Shown: positions 27,069-35,902 of the stretch, in pieces | Layout: each line of letters starts with the position of its first letter | How positions within the stretch are numbered: position 1 is the stretch's first letter | Source of the DNA: an uncultured Spartobacteria bacterium | Lineage (GTDB): Bacteria > Verrucomicrobiota > Verrucomicrobiia > Chthoniobacterales > JAATET01 | DNA: 64,000 nucleotides | Direction of reading: 5' to 3' | Assembly: GCA_937901895.1 (NCBI GenBank) | Contig: CALGTD010000164.1 | Coordinates: 20,169-84,168, forward strand | Position numbers and translations under genes: made by a program | The notes under the pieces: generated by a model | Seen by the model: only the letters and a program-made list of their open reading frames with translations | What the model was told of the DNA's origin: nothing | The model's database searches: none

Positions 27069-29239
27069 TGCTGCATGAGGCGGTGAAAGGCGCCCTTTTG
27101 GTTCATGAGATCCGTGAACGTCCCCCGCTCGACGATCTTTCCGTTGTCCATCACGATGATTTCGTCCGCGTCGCGAATCGTGCTCAAGCGGTGGGCGACG
27201 ATCAGGCAGGCGCATCCCCGGCGGCGCAGGTTCCTGTCGATCACGGCTTCGGTGGTGGCATCGAGCGCGCTGGTTGCCTCGTCGAGGATGAGAAGCGTCG
27301 GGTCATGCACGAGGGCTCGCGCAATCTCGAGCCGCTGGCGCTGGCCGCCGCTGAGGTTGCTGCCGCCCTCGGCGATCTCGCTGCGGTAGCCGTCCGGCCG
27401 CTCAAGAAGAACGCGGGAGATTTCCGCATCCACGCACGCGCGATGAATGCTCTCGTCCGGCACGGAGGGATCCCAGAACGTGAGGTTGTCCCGGGCCGTG
27501 CCCGAGAAGAAGGCGATCTCCTGGTCCACCATTGCGACCGAGTTTGCGAACAGCGCGCGGGGAATCTCGTCGATCGTCCGTCCGTCGAAGCGGATTGTCC
27601 CGGTCCATGGTCGGTAAAGTCCGGAGACGAGCTTTGCGATGGTCGACTTGCCGCTCCCGCTTCCGCCAACCAGCGCGACGCGCGAGCCGGGCGCGAGATC
27701 GAGGGAGAAGTTCTCGATCAACGGGGGCTCGAGAGGCGAGTAGCCGAACGTGACGTTCCGCATCTCCAGGCGGCCGCTGAGGCGGAGCTGGCTCTCGAAG
27801 ATCCTGTCATCGGGCGTCGCGCGATAGATCGGATCCTCCGGAGCTTGCAGGACGTCGTCGATGCGCGTGATGTTCGCGCCGAGCATCGGCAGGTTGTGTG
27901 CGAACTGGATGAGCGAGTTGAGCGGACCGGTGAACTGCCCCGCGAGCGCCTGGAATGCAACGAAGGTTCCCAGTGTGATGTCGCCGTCCATGATCCGGAA
28001 CGCACCGGCCCCGAGAATGAAGGTGCTGCAGATGGCGTTGAGCAGTTGCGGGCCGGTCATGACGTATTGCGAGAACGCACCGAGAGCCTGCTTTTCCGCG
28101 GCGGCGCGGGCCTGGTAACCGGCCCAGCGGCCGAAAAACTCGTCCTCGCCACCGGTAGCCTTCAATGTCTCGATCATGTGAAGGCCGTTCATTCCCGTGC
28201 CCAGCAACTTTCCCTTTCCGTAGGCCTGGGTGGCGACGCGGTTGCGGTCCGCCCGGATTCGGGTGACCGCTTGAAGGATGACGGAGTTGGCGAGCGCGGT
28301 CCCGACGGAAATCGCCGCCAGGACCGGATCGTAGAAGAACATCAGAACCCCGAAAAACACGACGAGCACGAGGTCGAGGCACGTCTTGGCCAGCTGACCG
28401 CCGACGACTTCCGCCACCTCGTCATTGAGAGCAAGCCGGGAGCCGATCTCCCCGGCGAAGCGCTGGGAAAAATAACTCATCGGCAGACGCAGCATGTGTG
28501 CGAAGAAGCGTCCGGATCCGGAAATCGCGAGCTTCTCCCGGAACCTGCGCAGGCAGTTTTGCTGCAAGGCCGTGAGCAGCATCTGCAGGCCCATGGCAAG
28601 GCCCATCGCCACGAGCAGCGGTCGCAGCCATTCCTTCTCGGTGCCTACAAGATAGTCGTCGACGAAGACCTTTGAGAGCGCCGGGACGACGGTGCCGGGG
28701 ATGACAAGGAGCAGCGCGCACAGCAGTGCGAAAAGGAATGCCGGACCATTTCCCGCCAATCTGCGCAGAAGGAAGCCCGTGATGCTGGGATTTCTGCCCC
28801 CGCGTTGGAACTCCGGTGTCGGTTCGAAGGTGAGCACGACGCCCGTGTAGCTGCCGTCGAACTCATCGGCCGCGACCCTTCGCCGCCCCGATGCCGGGTC
28901 GTTGATGTGGAAAACTTTTCCCCCGCGAGAGAAGCCTTCGAGCACTACGAAGTGGTTGAAATTCCAGTAAAGAATCGCCGGCAGACGCACCTGCCTCAGC
29001 TCCTCGATTTCGTAGCGGTATCCCTTGGCTTCCATCCCGCGTCGGCGCGCGGCCTTGAGGATGTTCAACGCCTTGCTTCCGTCCCGCGAGACGCCGCACT
29101 CCTCGCGCAGCTTCTCCAGCGGGACGACGCACTTGTAGTATGCAAGGACGATCGCCAGCGCGGCCGCTCCACACTCCACGGCCTCCATCTGGATGACGGT
29201 CGGCGTCTTCTTGATTCGGCGGGGAAGTCGACTGCCCAT
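27065..29239 (-). CDS. C39-peptidase ABC exporter of an NHLP-type RiPP
   Basis: This 724-residue inner-membrane protein cleaves the double-glycine leader and exports the peptide. Start 29239 (MGSRLPRRIKK) overlaps the stop of the adaptor gene (ATGA). The N-terminal C39 domain has the active Cys (QMEAVECGAAAL), His (NFNHFVVLEG) and Asp (INDPASG). It is followed by a six-helix membrane domain, then an ATPase domain with Walker A GGSGSGKST, signature LSGGQRQRLE, Walker B LLILDEATS and H-loop AHRLS. All key residues are intact. It matches the NHLM bacteriocin peptidase/ABC family. Confidence 0.92.
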   Translation of the reverse strand: MGSRLPRRIKKTPTVIQMEAVECGAAALAIVLAYYKCVVPLEKLREECGVSRDGSKALNILKAARRRGMEAKGYRYEIEELRQVRLPAILYWNFNHFVVLEGFSRGGKVFHINDPASGRRRVAADEFDGSYTGVVLTFEPTPEFQRGGRNPSITGFLLRRLAGNGPAFLFALLCALLLVIPGTVVPALSKVFVDDYLVGTEKEWLRPLLVAMGLAMGLQMLLTALQQNCLRRFREKLAISGSGRFFAHMLRLPMSYFSQRFAGEIGSRLALNDEVAEVVGGQLAKTCLDLVLVVFFGVLMFFYDPVLAAISVGTALANSVILQAVTRIRADRNRVATQAYGKGKLLGTGMNGLHMIETLKATGGEDEFFGRWAGYQARAAAEKQALGAFSQYVMTGPQLLNAICSTFILGAGAFRIMDGDITLGTFVAFQALAGQFTGPLNSLIQFAHNLPMLGANITRIDDVLQAPEDPIYRATPDDRIFESQLRLSGRLEMRNVTFGYSPLEPPLIENFSLDLAPGSRVALVGGSGSGKSTIAKLVSGLYRPWTGTIRFDGRTIDEIPRALFANSVAMVDQEIAFFSGTARDNLTFWDPSVPDESIHRACVDAEISRVLLERPDGYRSEIAEGGSNLSGGQRQRLEIARALVHDPTLLILDEATSALDATTEAVIDRNLRRRGCACLIVAHRLSTIRDADEIIVMDNGKIVERGTFTDLMNQKGAFHRLMQQ

Positions 29240-30354
29240 CAATACAGCCCCAACTGCTTGCGGAGGAAGGGGATGACCAGCGTGATCGGGCGCTGACGCT
29301 CGAGGACGATCGATGCTGTGCAGAGCGTGCCGCCCTCCACTGAGAGATCCGGGCCACGCGATGATGACCATTTGAACCCGCTGGGCGTCGAGGGATCGGT
29401 TTCCAGACTGGCCACGACGGCGATGACGTTGCCGCCCTGCAGGAGGCGGTCGACCATCACATCGTCGCTCAGCTCCGTCACCATCACCTCGCGGCTCACC
29501 GGATACATCGTCACGCTCTTGACCGTGCCGAGGATGTAGCCGAACTCCTCGGCCTTCACCGTGGAGGGAGAAACGCGGATCGCCATGCCCGGTTTCACCT
29601 TTTTCCCTTCACCGGCCGGCACGAAGATCAAGGCCTCCTCGTCCCCATGGAGGCTCTGGAAACGAAGCAGCGTGCGCTCGGGACGGGCGTAGTCCCCGAC
29701 ATTGACGACCAGTTCCAGAATCTCCCCCTCGAATGGCGCGCGGACCACGCCTTCCTGTGCCAGCCGCGCTTCGAGGTCGGCGACGCGTGCGCGTTGATTC
29801 AGAATCTCCTGATCACGCGCGAAGGACCGCGCTTCCAGCTCCGCCAGTGCGGTTTGGGTGTCGAGAATCGGCGACTTGGTGAGAATCCCTTCCTCGTAGA
29901 GTTTGCGCTGGTTCTCGAGTTTCTCGCGCAGAATCTTCAATCGCTCGTGCTCCTCCTGGGTCTGCAACTCGTCCTGCCGGATCAGCGATGCGAGTAGCGC
30001 CTGGTTGTTCGCGAGCTGCTCTCTCAGCGTGGCCACGTCCAGCGTGAAGATTGGTTGGTTGGGCCTTACGACATCGCCGGCGGAGACAAGGATTTCCTGA
30101 ATGGCTCCGGAACTCTGGCTGCCCACGGACATGATGCCCTTCTCGGCGTTGCGAACGAGAATGCCCTGGCCCGTCGTCCGCACCACGGTCCCCGTGAACC
30201 CCCAGACCACGGCGGCGCCGAGAGCGAGAGCCGAGAGCAAGAGCGAGAGCCAGTTCAATGGCGTCGTCACCGGCAGCAAGGTGTCGAGGCGTTCCGGCGA
30301 TTGGATCTTCGCGAGCGCAGCGGAGCGGAAGAGGGATTGTTTACGATCTGGCAT
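29239..30354 (-). CDS. HlyD-like adaptor of the NHLP export system
   Basis: This is a membrane-fusion protein of 371 residues from ATG 30354 (MPDRKQSLFRSAALAKI); a GTG at 30393 would add 13 residues and neither start has a strong ribosome site. It has one transmembrane helix (NWLSLLLSALALGAAVVWGF), a lipoyl/barrel-sandwich half-motif (GIMSVGSQSSGAIQEILV), a central coiled coil (residues about 125-205) and a C-terminal barrel. The SPERLDTLLPVTTPLNWL segment is typical of NHLM secretion proteins. It bridges the ABC exporter to the outer envelope. Confidence 0.88.
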   Translation of the reverse strand: MPDRKQSLFRSAALAKIQSPERLDTLLPVTTPLNWLSLLLSALALGAAVVWGFTGTVVRTTGQGILVRNAEKGIMSVGSQSSGAIQEILVSAGDVVRPNQPIFTLDVATLREQLANNQALLASLIRQDELQTQEEHERLKILREKLENQRKLYEEGILTKSPILDTQTALAELEARSFARDQEILNQRARVADLEARLAQEGVVRAPFEGEILELVVNVGDYARPERTLLRFQSLHGDEEALIFVPAGEGKKVKPGMAIRVSPSTVKAEEFGYILGTVKSVTMYPVSREVMVTELSDDVMVDRLLQGGNVIAVVASLETDPSTPSGFKWSSSRGPDLSVEGGTLCTASIVLERQRPITLVIPFLRKQLGLY

Positions 30355-30616
30355 CTGTCTGCGTTTTCCGGTTCCTAGCCATTCCTCCGGCACGAAAGAA
30401 CACTTGTTTCGTGAACGGTCGGATTTTTGATTCGAGCGGCCAGGGGGACAAAAAGGAGAATCGACTTGAGACCTCGCGAATGCATGAGCACAGAACCGTC
30501 CTCAAAATGCGGTTTTGATAACCGAACGTCTCCCCGGTCGCTGTCACATGGCAGTGCAGCTTTTTTGATCACTGGCGCAGAGCTTCTGACGGTCGCTGCC
30601 GCGCTCCTTGGTGATC

Positions 30617-30910
30617 CTATTTGTTGAGTCCAAGGATATCGCCGAAGGTCCAGTTGACATGCCCTCCGCTGACAGCCTCGAGTGAATCATCGCTTATCTC
30701 TCCGGAGGTGGCAGGTGGACGGACCAGCGGGATGACCAGCTCCTCCGTATCCTCCGCGAATCGCAGCCTCACCCCCGATGGCAACTCGCCGCCGATTTCC
30801 CGAACAGGCGCTTCGGGATCCGAGAGCGCCCTTGCACGAAAGTCCTCATCGGAAGCGGACCTGTTCACGACGGCGACGACGGCTTCGAGGAAATTCCGGG
30901 AAGTATTCAT
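30617..30910 (-). CDS. NHLP-type RiPP precursor peptide
   Basis: This is a 97-residue precursor. It has a long nitrile-hydratase-like leader (DEDFRARALSDPEAPVREIG, LPSGVRLRFAEDTEELVIPL) and ends in SDDSLEAVSGG, a classic double-glycine cleavage site. The predicted 14-residue core HVNWTFGDILGLNK has no Cys or Ser and one Thr, so it is not a lanthipeptide or azole substrate of the usual kind. The C39 exporter two genes downstream should cleave after GG. No modifying enzyme is recognised in the window; one may have lain beyond the break at 26.62 kb. Confidence 0.88.
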   Translation of the reverse strand: MNTSRNFLEAVVAVVNRSASDEDFRARALSDPEAPVREIGGELPSGVRLRFAEDTEELVIPLVRPPATSGEISDDSLEAVSGGHVNWTFGDILGLNK

Positions 30911-31352
30911 ACGAGCGATGGGAACGAACCAAGATCGTCATTAGCGATCGATGCTTTGAGTCGGCAATGGATATTCGATCAGCGGTCACTGATTGTGGGC
31001 AAGCGGTCGAAGGCTGCCGAGGAATGAAAGACACACGCGCTGCTGGTGCCTGAATTTTCATCAAGAAGGGAGCCCGGCTGAGGAATGGTCGCCATTACGA
31101 TGGGGAGTTCTGCTTCATGCCTTCACAGACTCAATCCGGTGCGTGAATCAGCCGGAGGACGCGTCCATCTTCTCCCACCGAAGCCGCCCTGCCCCGACAT
31201 GCTCTTCTTGTTGTGGGGAGTTGGTTTGATTGCCGGCGGAGACCGCCTCAGCCGGAGAATCCCATCACGCCACAAACGCCGACACGATCAGCGTCGACGG
31301 TTCTGAATGAATCGATAAAGCCAGGGCACGCGTTCGCTGCGAACTCTCATCC
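30911..31352. other. Intergenic region between the RiPP precursor and a flavoprotein gene
   Basis: This is a 442-bp gap between divergent genes. No convincing ORF or RNA is seen. A dyad, GATCG-N7-CGATC (30933-30949), lies 23 nt upstream of the precursor start and overlaps a weak minus-strand promoter (TTGCCG, 18 bp, TAATGA). It could be an operator for the RiPP operon; the evidence is slight. Confidence 0.35.
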
Positions 31353-32246
31353 GTGGTCGACGTCTTCATTGTGGGAGGTTCGGTTGCCGGCCTGAGCGCG
31401 GGGCTGCTGCTTGGCCGATGTCGGCGGACGGTCGTGATTTATGATTCCGGGGCGCCTCGCAACCGGGTTTCCCGGCATATGCACGGCTTCCTCAGTCGGG
31501 AAGACATCGATCCATCAGAGTTTCTGCAAATTTCCCGTGACCAGCTTGCGAAGTTCCCCAACGTCGAACTCCACAGCGGCTTGGTGAGCTCGATCGAAGG
31601 CGAGAGGGGGGCATTCGATGTTCAAACGAGGGAGGGTGTCCGCTTTCGGTCCCGAACCGTGCTGTTTGCCACGGGGATTCTCGATGAAATTCCAGAGCTT
31701 TCAGGGATCGAAAATTTCTACGGAACGAGCGTGCATCATTGTCCCTACTGCGACGGATGGGAGCACCGCGACGAACCGATTGCGGTATACGGGAAAGGCG
31801 ACGCGGCGATAGGACTTGCCGAGGAAATGCTCATCTGGAGCGACGACATCGCTTATTTCAGCGACGGGGTGCCTTTGTCTCCTTCCGCTGCCTCCGAACT
31901 CGATCGTCTGAAAATTCCTGCGTTTCAGCTGAAGATTTCAGCGCTTGGAGGACGGGATGGCAGCCTGGAATTCGTCGAGCTCGCCGATGGAACCCGCTGC
32001 CCACGACGAGCCATGTTCTTCTCAAGTTCGCAACGGCAGAACTGTGAACTCGCGGAGAAACTCGGGTGCGATCTCGAAGGTGGCTTTGTCATCTGTGACG
32101 GAGACGCGAAGACCTGCGTTCCGGGGATCTATGCCGCTGGCAATACATCCACCGGCCTGCAACTGGCTGTGGTCGCCGCAGCGGAAGGGGCGAAAGCGGC
32201 TCACGCGATCAACAATGAACTCCTCGCGCTTTCGAGAACCCGCTGA
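31353..32246 (+). CDS. Thioredoxin-reductase-like flavoprotein
   Basis: This 297-residue FAD-dependent oxidoreductase starts at GTG 31353. It has an FAD motif (FIVGGSVAGLSAGLLLG), a redox CPYCDGW, and a second nucleotide motif (YGKGDAAIGLAEEML) and closes with the FAD contact CVPGIYAAGNTS. The NADPH motif is degenerate compared with TrxB (normally G-G-G-x-S-A). Relatives include disulfide-forming enzymes of the GliT/DepH type. It is divergent from the RiPP operon; a role there is possible but not shown, since the core peptide has no Cys. Confidence 0.8.
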   Translation: MVDVFIVGGSVAGLSAGLLLGRCRRTVVIYDSGAPRNRVSRHMHGFLSREDIDPSEFLQISRDQLAKFPNVELHSGLVSSIEGERGAFDVQTREGVRFRSRTVLFATGILDEIPELSGIENFYGTSVHHCPYCDGWEHRDEPIAVYGKGDAAIGLAEEMLIWSDDIAYFSDGVPLSPSAASELDRLKIPAFQLKISALGGRDGSLEFVELADGTRCPRRAMFFSSSQRQNCELAEKLGCDLEGGFVICDGDAKTCVPGIYAAGNTSTGLQLAVVAAAEGAKAAHAINNELLALSRTR

Positions 32247-32265
32247 CAGATCTCTGCGTGAGCTT

Positions 32266-32589
32266 TCACTCCTGAGCATTTACCAAGGGGGAGGATCCGC
32301 GTCCGACGGTCACGCTCGCAATCTCATTGTTCCCGGTCTCGGATGGAGTGGCGGTCGCCGGAGATGGGCACTTTACTGCCGACGCCGCAGACAATTTGGC
32401 GTTCGCCAGAATCTTCAGCATTTGCGCTCGAGCCTTCCTGGCTCTGGCCGGCCCTGAATCCGGATCAGTGAGGATGGAGTGCAACGCCCAAATAGCCTCC
32501 CTCGCTTGCTCACGATGGAGGGCGCTGGCGAATCTTCCGTCGGGACGAACATCGGGATGAGCTTTCTGATGTGGAACGGGCGAGAGCAT
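32266..32589 (-). CDS. Hypothetical protein, 107 residues
   Basis: A frame in the 454-bp gap between the flavoprotein and LysR genes has a plausible helical middle (EAIWALHSILTDP, RARKAQMLKILANAK-like). No family is recognised. A TATA-poor region surrounds it, and an opposite-strand frame overlaps it, so it may be non-coding. Confidence 0.25.
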   Translation of the reverse strand: MLSPVPHQKAHPDVRPDGRFASALHREQAREAIWALHSILTDPDSGPARARKARAQMLKILANAKLSAASAVKCPSPATATPSETGNNEIASVTVGRGSSPLVNAQE

Positions 32590-32669
32590 GATTGCGCGGC
32601 GTGGTGGGATCGCTGCAATCAGGTTAGCTCGTTCCGATATATTGACTAATACTCTGTTTGGATTGGACT

Positions 32670-32686
32670 GATAGCTGGAGACTATC
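32670..32686. promoter_or_regulatory. Dyad upstream of the LysR-type gene
   Basis: GATAG-N7-CTATC ends 14 nt before the LysR-type start codon. Such short dyads with a T-A pair are typical of LysR autoregulatory sites. No other copy was seen upstream of the antiporter gene. Confidence 0.35.
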
Positions 32687-32700
32687 TATCCGTCAAACGG

Positions 32701-33603
32701 ATGGAATTTCTGAATTTTCACCATCTCCGCTACTTTTGGGCCGTTGCGAGGAAGGGTGGTGTGCGCAAAGCGGCCGAGGACCTGGGGGTGTCACAACCTT
32801 CCGTGAGCGCGCAGCTGAAGCTTTTGGAGGAATCGCTGGGCGAGAAGCTTTTCCAGCGCAGTGGTCGAAATCTGGTCCTCACCGAAACGGGGCAAACCGT
32901 TCTCAGCTACGCCGAGGAGATTTTCTCCGTGGGACGGGAATTGATGAATGCCGTGAAGCACCGCCCTGGCAGCCGCGCGCTTCGATTGAGCGTTGGAATG
33001 ACCGATGCGGTTTCAAAGTTGCTTGCCTTTGAAATTCTGAAGCCCGCTTTCAACTTTCTTGAGCCCACGCATGTGATCTGCCGCCAGGCGGAGATCGGCC
33101 CGCTCGTGCGCCAGCTTCAAAGCCACCGGCTCGATCTCATTCTCTCCGATGAACCGGCTTCCAGCAGCCTGAAGGCGAAGGTTTTCAATCATCGACTCGG
33201 CCGCTCGGGAGTCACTTTTTGCGCAGTGCCCGCGCTGGCCAATAAATTGCGCCGCGGATTTCCGGGATCCCTCCATGGCGCTCCTGCGCTGCTTCCAACG
33301 GAAAACATGGGCTCGCGAATTGCGCTGGAAACGTGGTTCTCGGAGCAAGGGATCAGGCCTCGCCTGGTGGGGGAATTTGAGGACGCCACCTTGATGGCGG
33401 TGACGGCGGCGTTTGGCGGCCTCGGATTTACGACAGTTCCGACTGCCGTTGCCCGGGTTGCGCTCAAGCATTACGAGCTGAAAGCCATCGCGGAAGTCGA
33501 AGAGTGTGGGACCTCCTACTACGCCATCACTGCGGAACGCCTGGTAAAGAACTCCGTCGCAGCTGCGATCAATGAGCACGCCTACACCAATCTTTTCGCG
33601 TGA
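32701..33603 (+). CDS. nhaR: LysR-family regulator, NhaR-like
   Basis: This 300-residue regulator begins MEFLNFHHLRYFWAVARKGG and carries the HTH VRKAAEDLGVSQPSVSAQLK, both characteristic of NhaR, which activates Na+/H+ antiporter genes in response to sodium. The effector domain follows (RALRLSVGMTDAVSKLLAF). The neighbouring convergent gene encodes a CPA1-type cation/proton antiporter, in agreement with this role. The start is preceded by a dyad but no strong ribosome site. Confidence 0.85.
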   Translation: MEFLNFHHLRYFWAVARKGGVRKAAEDLGVSQPSVSAQLKLLEESLGEKLFQRSGRNLVLTETGQTVLSYAEEIFSVGRELMNAVKHRPGSRALRLSVGMTDAVSKLLAFEILKPAFNFLEPTHVICRQAEIGPLVRQLQSHRLDLILSDEPASSSLKAKVFNHRLGRSGVTFCAVPALANKLRRGFPGSLHGAPALLPTENMGSRIALETWFSEQGIRPRLVGEFEDATLMAVTAAFGGLGFTTVPTAVARVALKHYELKAIAEVEECGTSYYAITAERLVKNSVAAAINEHAYTNLFA

Positions 33604-33735
33604 ATGCTTGACGGAAAATTCCCGTGCGACACGGGACGGGCGTCTGGCTTCCGACGGTCACGCCGCATGCGAAATCTCTCGCAAAATCGATCGGCCGTTT
33701 CTACTCGCAGCTTCTCGCGTGAGCGGGATTCGCAA

Positions 33736-35202
33736 CTAGGCGATTGGCGTCGCAACAGAAAATGGTCCGATAAGTCGGGCGCGGATCGTGTCCTCGTCGG
33801 GAGCGTGAGCCAGAACCGTGACCTGGTCCCAGCCCTGGAGTTGAGTTTCGCCCTTGGGCAGCACGACCTCATCTCCGCGCGTGATCAGGGTGATGATTGC
33901 CCCCTCCGGCAGGCGCAGATCGCGGAGGCGGGGGCCGGGGGCGCCCCGCGGCCCCGGCAGATCGACGACCACCACGTCGTAGTCGCTCTTGGCCATCGTG
34001 ATCATCTCGAGACTGAACAATGCCGGAGGGCGCGCTGGCTCCGACAGAGCCAGCCATTTGGCAACAAGCCCGAGCGTCGATCCCTGAACGAGGATCGACA
34101 GAATCACCGCGAAAAAGACGAGGTTGAAGACCTTGCTGCCGATCGGCAGTCCTGCCGCGGCTGGATACGTTGCGAGCACGATCGGCACGGCACCGCGCAG
34201 ACCGGCCCATGCGGTGAATACCTTGAACTTCCACCCCAGGCGCATGCCGATCGTGCCAAGAAACACCGCCGCCGGTCGTGCAATGAAGGTGAGGGTGAGG
34301 AAGAGCAGCAACCCCTGCCACCAGATTTCGGCGAACTCCCGCGGAAACACCAGAAGACCCATCAACACGAACATCCCGATGTTTACGATCGTCGACAGCG
34401 CCTCCGAGAAATTCTGCACGCCCTGCTTGTGCACGAATGATCCGTTGCCCACCACGAAGCCCGCGGTGAACACCGCGAGCATGCCGCTCGCCTGCGCGAG
34501 GTCGGTGATGCCGTATGTCAGCATTACCACGCCGATGAACAGGACGTAGTAGTAGCCGCGGTCTTGCGGTTTCAGCCAGTTGAACAGGGAGATGGTCAGC
34601 CGCCCGGCCAGGTAGCCGAAGATCGGACCCGCGCCGAATTTCCACAGGAAGAGCGGCACGGTGGAAATTTGCAGCGCGTTGCCCGACGCCAGGCTCTCGA
34701 CGGCGACGGTCGTGAGCAGAATCGCCATGGGGTCGTTTGCGGCACTCTCGATTTCCACGGTCGATGACAGTTTCTGTGGCAACGATTGCCGGCGCAGGAT
34801 GGAGAAGATCGCCGCCGCGTCTGTAGACGAAATAATCACCGAAAGCAGGATCGACAGTTCCATCGACCAGCCGAATCCCCAGCGCAGCACCGCGAATGTC
34901 GCGAGGGCTGTGAGCAACACCCCCCACGTCGCGAGGCCGCCTGCCGGGAGCGCCACCGCGCGAAAATCCGCGCGCCTCGTCATGAAACCGCCATGAAACA
35001 GGATGAACACCAGGGCGAGGTTCGCGCATTGATTGGTCAGAACCATGTCGTCGAAATGCCACAGGTTCAGCACGTCGCTGCCGCACACAATGCCGACACC
35101 GAGTGCGATCAGAATCACCGGCACACTCCAGCGTTCGAGCCAGACGGAGGCGATCACGACCGCGATGAGAAGAGCAGGAAGGATGATATAGAGCGTGTGC
35201 AT
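33736..35202 (-). CDS. CPA1-family cation/proton antiporter, NhaP2-like
   Basis: This is a 488-residue inner-membrane antiporter with about 12-13 helices. It has the conserved ISSTDAAAIFSIL and ESAANDPMAILLT ion-site motifs (Asp pair) and AGLRGAVPIVLAT. A C-terminal cytoplasmic RCK_C/TrkA_C-like domain follows (GAIITLITRGDEVVLPKGET, D-Q-V-T-V-L), as in K+/H+ antiporter NhaP2/CvrA. It is convergent with the NhaR-like gene and probably belongs to its regulon. Which cation it carries cannot be read from sequence. Confidence 0.88.
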   Translation of the reverse strand: MHTLYIILPALLIAVVIASVWLERWSVPVILIALGVGIVCGSDVLNLWHFDDMVLTNQCANLALVFILFHGGFMTRRADFRAVALPAGGLATWGVLLTALATFAVLRWGFGWSMELSILLSVIISSTDAAAIFSILRRQSLPQKLSSTVEIESAANDPMAILLTTVAVESLASGNALQISTVPLFLWKFGAGPIFGYLAGRLTISLFNWLKPQDRGYYYVLFIGVVMLTYGITDLAQASGMLAVFTAGFVVGNGSFVHKQGVQNFSEALSTIVNIGMFVLMGLLVFPREFAEIWWQGLLLFLTLTFIARPAAVFLGTIGMRLGWKFKVFTAWAGLRGAVPIVLATYPAAAGLPIGSKVFNLVFFAVILSILVQGSTLGLVAKWLALSEPARPPALFSLEMITMAKSDYDVVVVDLPGPRGAPGPRLRDLRLPEGAIITLITRGDEVVLPKGETQLQGWDQVTVLAHAPDEDTIRARLIGPFSVATPIA

Positions 35203-35437
35203 GGCGGACCCTGAAGGAACCTTGGGCCGAAAGGTTATCGAAGCAAGGTGGCCGCGGCCAGCAAAGTGGCCGAATACTCACGTCGGCATTCCATGGAAAT
35301 GTGCCACGCTTATACATAATAAAAAACGATCGATTTGATCGAAACACAGTCTTTGTGAATGGGACGAATGAGAGGCAGATTGGCACATGTTGAAGGCGTC
35401 AAGTGGACGACCTCGACCTATGGAAAGGAGTATCGAC

Positions 35438-35734
35438 ATGTTCTTCGCAACCGATGTCCAAACGACGTTTACATTGACAGAGTTCTTTCTGGGGCTCTTT
35501 GAAGCGCTCGCGTTCGTCGCAGCGATGATCTGGGTAAAGGTGATGCTTTACCGGCAACGGATGCGGACGGACCGGACCCTTTGGTTCCAGAGAGAGCTTG
35601 AGCGGAACGAAGAGATTGCGCGCGTAATCTCCAGACAGAGAGGCGAGGGGGCTGGTCGCCCCCGGCCAGAGGATGCAGATGCGCCTATCGGTTCAAGCTC
35701 GATCGACGGCAGGAGAGTGGTTGCCCAAATTTGA
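35438..35734 (+). CDS. Small single-pass membrane protein, unknown
   Basis: This is a 98-residue protein. Start ATG 35438 was chosen because GGAAAGGAG (35422-35430) sits 7 nt before it; two upstream Met codons lack such a site. It has one transmembrane helix (FFLGLFEALAFVAAMIWVKVML) followed by a basic amphipathic segment (RELERNEEIARVISRQ) and a polar tail. It is divergent from the antiporter gene. No family is recognised. Confidence 0.55.
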   Translation: MFFATDVQTTFTLTEFFLGLFEALAFVAAMIWVKVMLYRQRMRTDRTLWFQRELERNEEIARVISRQRGEGAGRPRPEDADAPIGSSSIDGRRVVAQI

Positions 35735-35902
35735 AGCGAATACCCCATCGAGTAACCCGTATTGACTGATACGCGGGACCCATAGGGAGCTGCAGCTGCC
35801 TGATTGACTCGACATCGCGAACTCACAGGAGAGCGTGCGCTCGCGGAATGGTGGTTCAGCGTCGGAATGTCGGCGGGAGTTTCGGACCCGGGATGGCACT
35901 GT

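Noticed and set aside
30550..30610. Inverted GATCAC/GTGATC arms after the RiPP precursor gene, considered as a terminator
   Set aside because: The loop is about 30 nt and the T-run is on the wrong side for the minus-strand transcript.
35326..35342. ACGATCGATTTGATCGA, resembling the ACGA-N9-TCGT operator
   Set aside because: The right arm is TCGA, not TCGT, the inner bases differ, and the context (antiporter) is unrelated. Treated as chance or a different site.
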